Assembly: GCA_018623875.1 (NCBI GenBank)
Contig: JAAZUZ010000059.1
Coordinates: 1-9,341, forward strand
DNA from: Synechococcus sp. HW_metabat.21
Lineage (GTDB): Bacteria; Cyanobacteriota; Cyanobacteriia; PCC-6307; Cyanobiaceae
Direction: 5' to 3'
Length of the DNA: 9,341 nt
Part shown: in pieces, positions 6,756 to 9,341 of the stretch
How positions within the stretch are numbered: the first letter of the stretch is position 1
Layout: each line of letters begins with the position of its first letter
The notes under the pieces: generated by a model
Told to the model about the DNA's origin: nothing
Databases searched by the model: none
Seen by the model: the letters and a program-made list of their open reading frames with translations, nothing else
Program-made: the position numbers and the translations under genes

Positions 6756-7511
6756 TCAAGCGGCCTGCAGCACTCCAGGACTGGTTTGGGTGGGCACCAT
6801 GGTCATCGTGTCCACGGCTGAGCAGCAGGCGAAGTCGGCGTCATGGTTGCCAAGACCCATCAACCGCTGGCCATGGCTGGCGGCCCGCAGACAGGTCTCA
6901 GTGTCATGGCGCCACTGCTGCCACAGGGCGAGGGCAGCCAGGGCTTCGTCGTTGGCGCAGCGAACACCCACATGGGGAGACACGGCCAACTCCATGGCAG
7001 CGGAGATGACGGCACCGGCCGCCAGGCTGTCCTCGAGGGAATAGTCCCCCTCCCAGCCACTGCCGACCACCCAGACACGCTCGACCCCATGGTCAATCAA
7101 GCGCTTGGCAACGGCGCTGCGGTTCGGCAGGCAGGCGGTGACCAGAAGCGGGACAGGCTTGACCGCCTCCAACGAGCGGGTGCCGTTGGTGGTGCTCATA
7201 AAGATGCGCTTGCCTCCCACCACCTCCGGGGTGACCGCGAGGGGAGAGTTGCCGAGGTCATAGCCAGCAACCGTCTGACCGCCGCGTTCACCCGCCCGTA
7301 GGCAGCGCTCAGGCACCCATGCATTGGCGGCTTCGTTGAGGGCTTCGAGGTCAGCGAAGGCCTGGATGGCCTCAGCGCCACTCTGCAAAGCACAGGCAAT
7401 GGTGGTGGTGGCCCGCAGCACATCGATGACGACGGCCGCATCCGGTCCACCCTCAGCCACAGGGCGCAGGCTGGGAACGTTCTCCGAGGTGGGGAAATAG
7501 GAGATCTGCAC
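6756..7511 (-). CDS. comB: ComB-family phosphatase (2-phosphosulfolactate phosphatase-like)
   Basis: ComB enzymes are Mg2+-dependent acid phosphatases; the archetype removes phosphate from 2-phosphosulfolactate in the coenzyme M pathway of methanogens. This 251-residue protein has the family landmarks: VIDVLRATTT (28-37), AGERGG (73-78), GYDLGNSP (83-90), the strongly conserved STTNGT (106-111), RVWVVGSGWEGDYSLEDSLAAGA (145-167) and CANDEA (185-190). GTG at 7511 gives the N-terminus VQISYFPTSENVPSL; the frame is open to 7607, but that extension overlaps the divergent ubiD gene and lacks family character. It is the first gene of the minus-strand block. The family is common in cyanobacteria, which are not expected to make coenzyme M, so its real substrate here is unknown; another sulfonate or phosphoester is possible. 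Confidence 0.88.
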   Translation of the reverse strand: MQISYFPTSENVPSLRPVAEGGPDAAVVIDVLRATTTIACALQSGAEAIQAFADLEALNEAANAWVPERCLRAGERGGQTVAGYDLGNSPLAVTPEVVGGKRIFMSTTNGTRSLEAVKPVPLLVTACLPNRSAVAKRLIDHGVERVWVVGSGWEGDYSLEDSLAAGAVISAAMELAVSPHVGVRCANDEALAALALWQQWRHDTETCLRAASHGQRLMGLGNHDADFACCSAVDTMTMVPTQTSPGVLQAA

Positions 7512-7574
7512 GACCGCAGTGGCACAAGGGGGTGCGTCACAGTAGGCAGAACCTGCTGAAAAGTTGAGAGCGCC
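7512..7574. promoter_or_regulatory. Divergent intergenic region between comB and ubiD
   Basis: These 63 bp must hold the start signals of both the comB-to-sds block and ubiD-rrf2. On the minus strand TACTGT is the best -10-like hexamer, with only a poor -35 match (TCAACT) 17 bp upstream. On the plus strand no convincing box is visible. GAGAG (7566-7570), 4 nt before the ubiD ATG, may serve as its ribosome site. I see no known operator. The regulatory role is inferred from position alone. Confidence 0.35.
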
Positions 7575-9140
7575 ATGGGGTCTGCGGCCAACGCGATTGG
7601 ATCCCAACGCGATCTACGGGGCTTCCTTGAACTGCTGGAGACGCGGGGGCAACTGCGCCGAATCAGTGCACCGGTGGACCCCGATCTCGAACTCGCGGCG
7701 ATTGCCGACCGGGTGATGAGTTGCGGCGGGCCGGCACTGCTCTTTGAAAACGTCAAAGGCTCGAGCACTCCGGTGGCCGTCAATTTGCTGGGGACCCTGG
7801 AGCGGGTCCTCTGGTCGATGGGCATGGAGCGACCTGAGGAGCTCGAAGCCCTCGGGGAGCGCTTAGCACTGCTGCAACAGCCAAAGCCTCCAAAGGGACC
7901 GCGCGAAGCCATCCGCTTTGGCTCGATCCTGCTGGATGTGCTCAAGGCCAAGCCCGACCTGGATCTGCTGCCGCCCTGCCGGCAGGAGATCTTCGAGGGC
8001 GAGGACGTCAACCTTGACCGTCTTCCGTTGCTGAGGCCCTGGCCCGGTGATGCGGGCCGCATCATCACCCTCGGCCTGGTGATCACGAAGGATCCCGAGA
8101 CCGGGACCCCCAACGTCGGGGTCTACCGACTGCAACAGCAGTCGATCAACACCATGACGGTCCACTGGTTAAGCGTGCGCGGTGGCGCTCGCCACCTGCG
8201 TAAAGCCGCCGCCCTGGGTAAGCCCCTGGAGATCGCGGTTGCCATCGGGGTTCACCCGCTCTTGGTGATGGCTGCGGCCACGCCGATCCCCGTGCAGCTG
8301 AGTGAATGGCTGTTTGCTGGTCTCTACGCCGGAGAGGGCGTGCGACTGGCGAAGTGCAAAACCGTGGACCTGGAGGTGCCAAGCCACAGCGAAATCGTGC
8401 TCGAAGGAACGATCACCCCTGGCGAGGAGCTTGCCGACGGCCCCTTCGGCGATCACATGGGCTTCTACGGAGGGGTCGAACCCTCACCCCTGGTGCGGAT
8501 TCAGTGCGTCACCCAACGGCGGAATCCGACCTACTTCACAACCTTCAGCGGCCGTCCCCCGAAGGAGGACGCGATGCTCGCCATCGCCCTGAATCGGATC
8601 TACACGCCGATCCTGCGACAACAAATTCCCGAAATCGTTGATTTCTTCCTCCCGATGGAGGGGCTCAGCTACAAGCTTGCGGTCATCGCGATCGACAAGG
8701 CCTACCCAGGCCAGGCGAAGCGGGCGGCCATGGCCTTTTGGAGTGCTCTGCCGCAATTCACCTACACCAAATTCGTCGTTGTCGTCGACAAGTCGATCAA
8801 CATTCGCGATCCGAGGCAGGTGATCTGGGCGATCAGTTCCCTCGTGGATCCCCAACGGGATCTGTTCGTCCTGGAGAACACTCCCTTCGACACCCTGGAT
8901 TTCGCCAGCGAACAGCTGGGACTGGGGGGACGCCTCGCCATCGATGCCACTACCAAGGTGGGGCCCGAGCGCAACCACCCCTGGGGTGAGCCCCTACGGC
9001 GGCCCGCCGAGCTGGAATCGCGCCTGGATGCGCGCTGGGAGGAACTGGGGCTCGCCGATGTCGGTCAACAGGAGCCCGACCCGGCCCTGTTTGGCTATGT
9101 GATCGAGCAGGTCCTTGAACGCCTGCAACGACCGGCCTAA
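7575..9140 (+). CDS. ubiD: UbiD-family 4-hydroxy-3-polyprenylbenzoate decarboxylase
   Basis: This prenylated-FMN-dependent decarboxylase should remove CO2 from 4-hydroxy-3-polyprenylbenzoate; in cyanobacteria that step leads to plastoquinone. The 521-residue protein aligns by eye along its whole length with E. coli UbiD: QRDLRGFLELLETRG (11-25), GGPALLFENVKG (51-62), NVGVYR (180-185, metal Asn180 and active-site Arg185), LSEWLFAG (242-249, metal Glu244), the active-site loop DGPFGDHMGFYGG (288-300), TGRP-like FSGRPP (324-329), EIVDFFLP (353-360) and FVLENTPFDTLDFAS (431-445). Asp288 replaces the Glu seen in E. coli UbiD at the same spacing; Asp293 is kept. The cofactor maker UbiX is not in the window. 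ATG at 7575 has a short GAGAG upstream. The stop is 3 bp before the Rrf2 gene, so the two are probably co-transcribed. Confidence 0.95.
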   Translation: MGSAANAIGSQRDLRGFLELLETRGQLRRISAPVDPDLELAAIADRVMSCGGPALLFENVKGSSTPVAVNLLGTLERVLWSMGMERPEELEALGERLALLQQPKPPKGPREAIRFGSILLDVLKAKPDLDLLPPCRQEIFEGEDVNLDRLPLLRPWPGDAGRIITLGLVITKDPETGTPNVGVYRLQQQSINTMTVHWLSVRGGARHLRKAAALGKPLEIAVAIGVHPLLVMAAATPIPVQLSEWLFAGLYAGEGVRLAKCKTVDLEVPSHSEIVLEGTITPGEELADGPFGDHMGFYGGVEPSPLVRIQCVTQRRNPTYFTTFSGRPPKEDAMLAIALNRIYTPILRQQIPEIVDFFLPMEGLSYKLAVIAIDKAYPGQAKRAAMAFWSALPQFTYTKFVVVVDKSINIRDPRQVIWAISSLVDPQRDLFVLENTPFDTLDFASEQLGLGGRLAIDATTKVGPERNHPWGEPLRRPAELESRLDARWEELGLADVGQQEPDPALFGYVIEQVLERLQRPA

Positions 9141-9143
9141 GCG

Positions 9144-9341
9144 ATGTTGCGGCGCTCTGGCCTCCAGGCACTGCAGGCGTTGCTGCACCTGGCCATGGCC
9201 AGTCCCCAGTGGTGCTCAGTCAGCGAGATCGCCGAAGCCCAGGGCCTTCCCGCTCCGATGCTCGAGCAGCTGCTCCTGCAATTACGCCGAGCAGAGCTCG
9301 TCGAGGCCAAACGCGGCCGGCAGGGGGGCTACCGGCTGAGC
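9144..9341 (+). CDS. Rrf2-family transcriptional regulator (N-terminal fragment)
   Basis: The first 66 residues of a winged-helix regulator are visible before the right edge. The pattern fits Rrf2: an N-terminal helix (LQALQALLHLAM, 7-18), SVSEIAEAQGLPAPMLEQLL (25-44, the helix-turn-helix with the typical I-A-x-x-x-G-[IL]-P spacing and YLEQLL-like end), then LRRAELVEAKRGRQGGYRLS (47-66), matching the family's L-R-x-A-G-L-V-x-S-x-R-G-x-x-G-G-Y-x-L wing. Rrf2 proteins often bind an Fe-S cluster through C-terminal cysteines, but that part is outside the window. It starts 3 bp after ubiD and probably shares its transcript, so it may control ubiD or itself; its target is unknown. No clear ribosome site precedes the ATG. 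Confidence 0.88.
   Translation, partial: MLRRSGLQALQALLHLAMASPQWCSVSEIAEAQGLPAPMLEQLLLQLRRAELVEAKRGRQGGYRLS

Noticed and set aside
5655..6821. A 388-codon plus-strand open frame across the amidase and Nit1-like genes
   Set aside because: It is antisense to two well-supported enzymes and its translation has no family character.
7512..7607. A 32-residue N-terminal extension of comB from the ATG at 7607
   Set aside because: It overlaps the start of ubiD and consumes the divergent promoter gap; family similarity begins at VQISYFP.
7196..8113. A 305-codon minus-strand open frame opposite ubiD and comB
   Set aside because: Ser/Arg-rich, no motifs, and in conflict with both genuine genes.

Overview
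The window looks like an ordinary chromosomal stretch from a high-GC picocyanobacterium of the Synechococcus/Cyanobium type. This rests on base composition (by eye well over 60% G+C), very tight packing with no non-coding gap of even 100 bases, and gene content: a long-chain polyprenyl (solanesyl-type) diphosphate synthase, a UbiD decarboxylase, a ComB-family phosphatase and a Nit1-like hydrolase beside cell-wall genes. The assignment is inferred from family resemblance; no search was run. I see no mobile element, tRNA, rRNA, CRISPR array, phage gene or broken gene.

Layout. A gene fragment (1-182, +) converges on and overlaps an acetyl-CoA synthetase, acs (167-2137, -). A 90-bp divergent gap separates acs from a HAD phosphatase (2228-2902, +), which converges on and overlaps sds (2896-3867, -). 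From 7511 down to 2896 five genes lie in a row on the minus strand, probably one operon or two overlapping ones: comB, nitrilase/Nit1-like amidase, AMIN-domain peptidoglycan amidase, murI, sds. Their spacings are 48, 10, -4 and 50 bp. A 63-bp divergent gap then precedes ubiD (7575-9140, +), followed after 3 bp by an Rrf2-family regulator that runs off the right edge.

Functional themes. The amidase and murI both act on peptidoglycan: one cleaves it, the other supplies its D-glutamate. Sds and UbiD belong to the same predicted pathway in cyanobacteria, plastoquinone synthesis: Sds makes the side chain and UbiD decarboxylates the prenylated 4-hydroxybenzoate ring. Acs, the HAD enzyme, the Nit1-like amidase and ComB look like acetate salvage, phosphate removal and metabolite repair functions.

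Start codons needed care. Several open frames extend far upstream of the likely true starts (murI, the amidase, comB, acs). Three consecutive operon genes appear to use non-ATG starts (GTG, TTG, GTG). I found no convincing new system. The points worth a second look are the start-codon pattern, the intercistronic inverted repeats, an Asp in place of an expected active-site Glu in UbiD, and a ComB homologue in an organism not expected to make coenzyme M.
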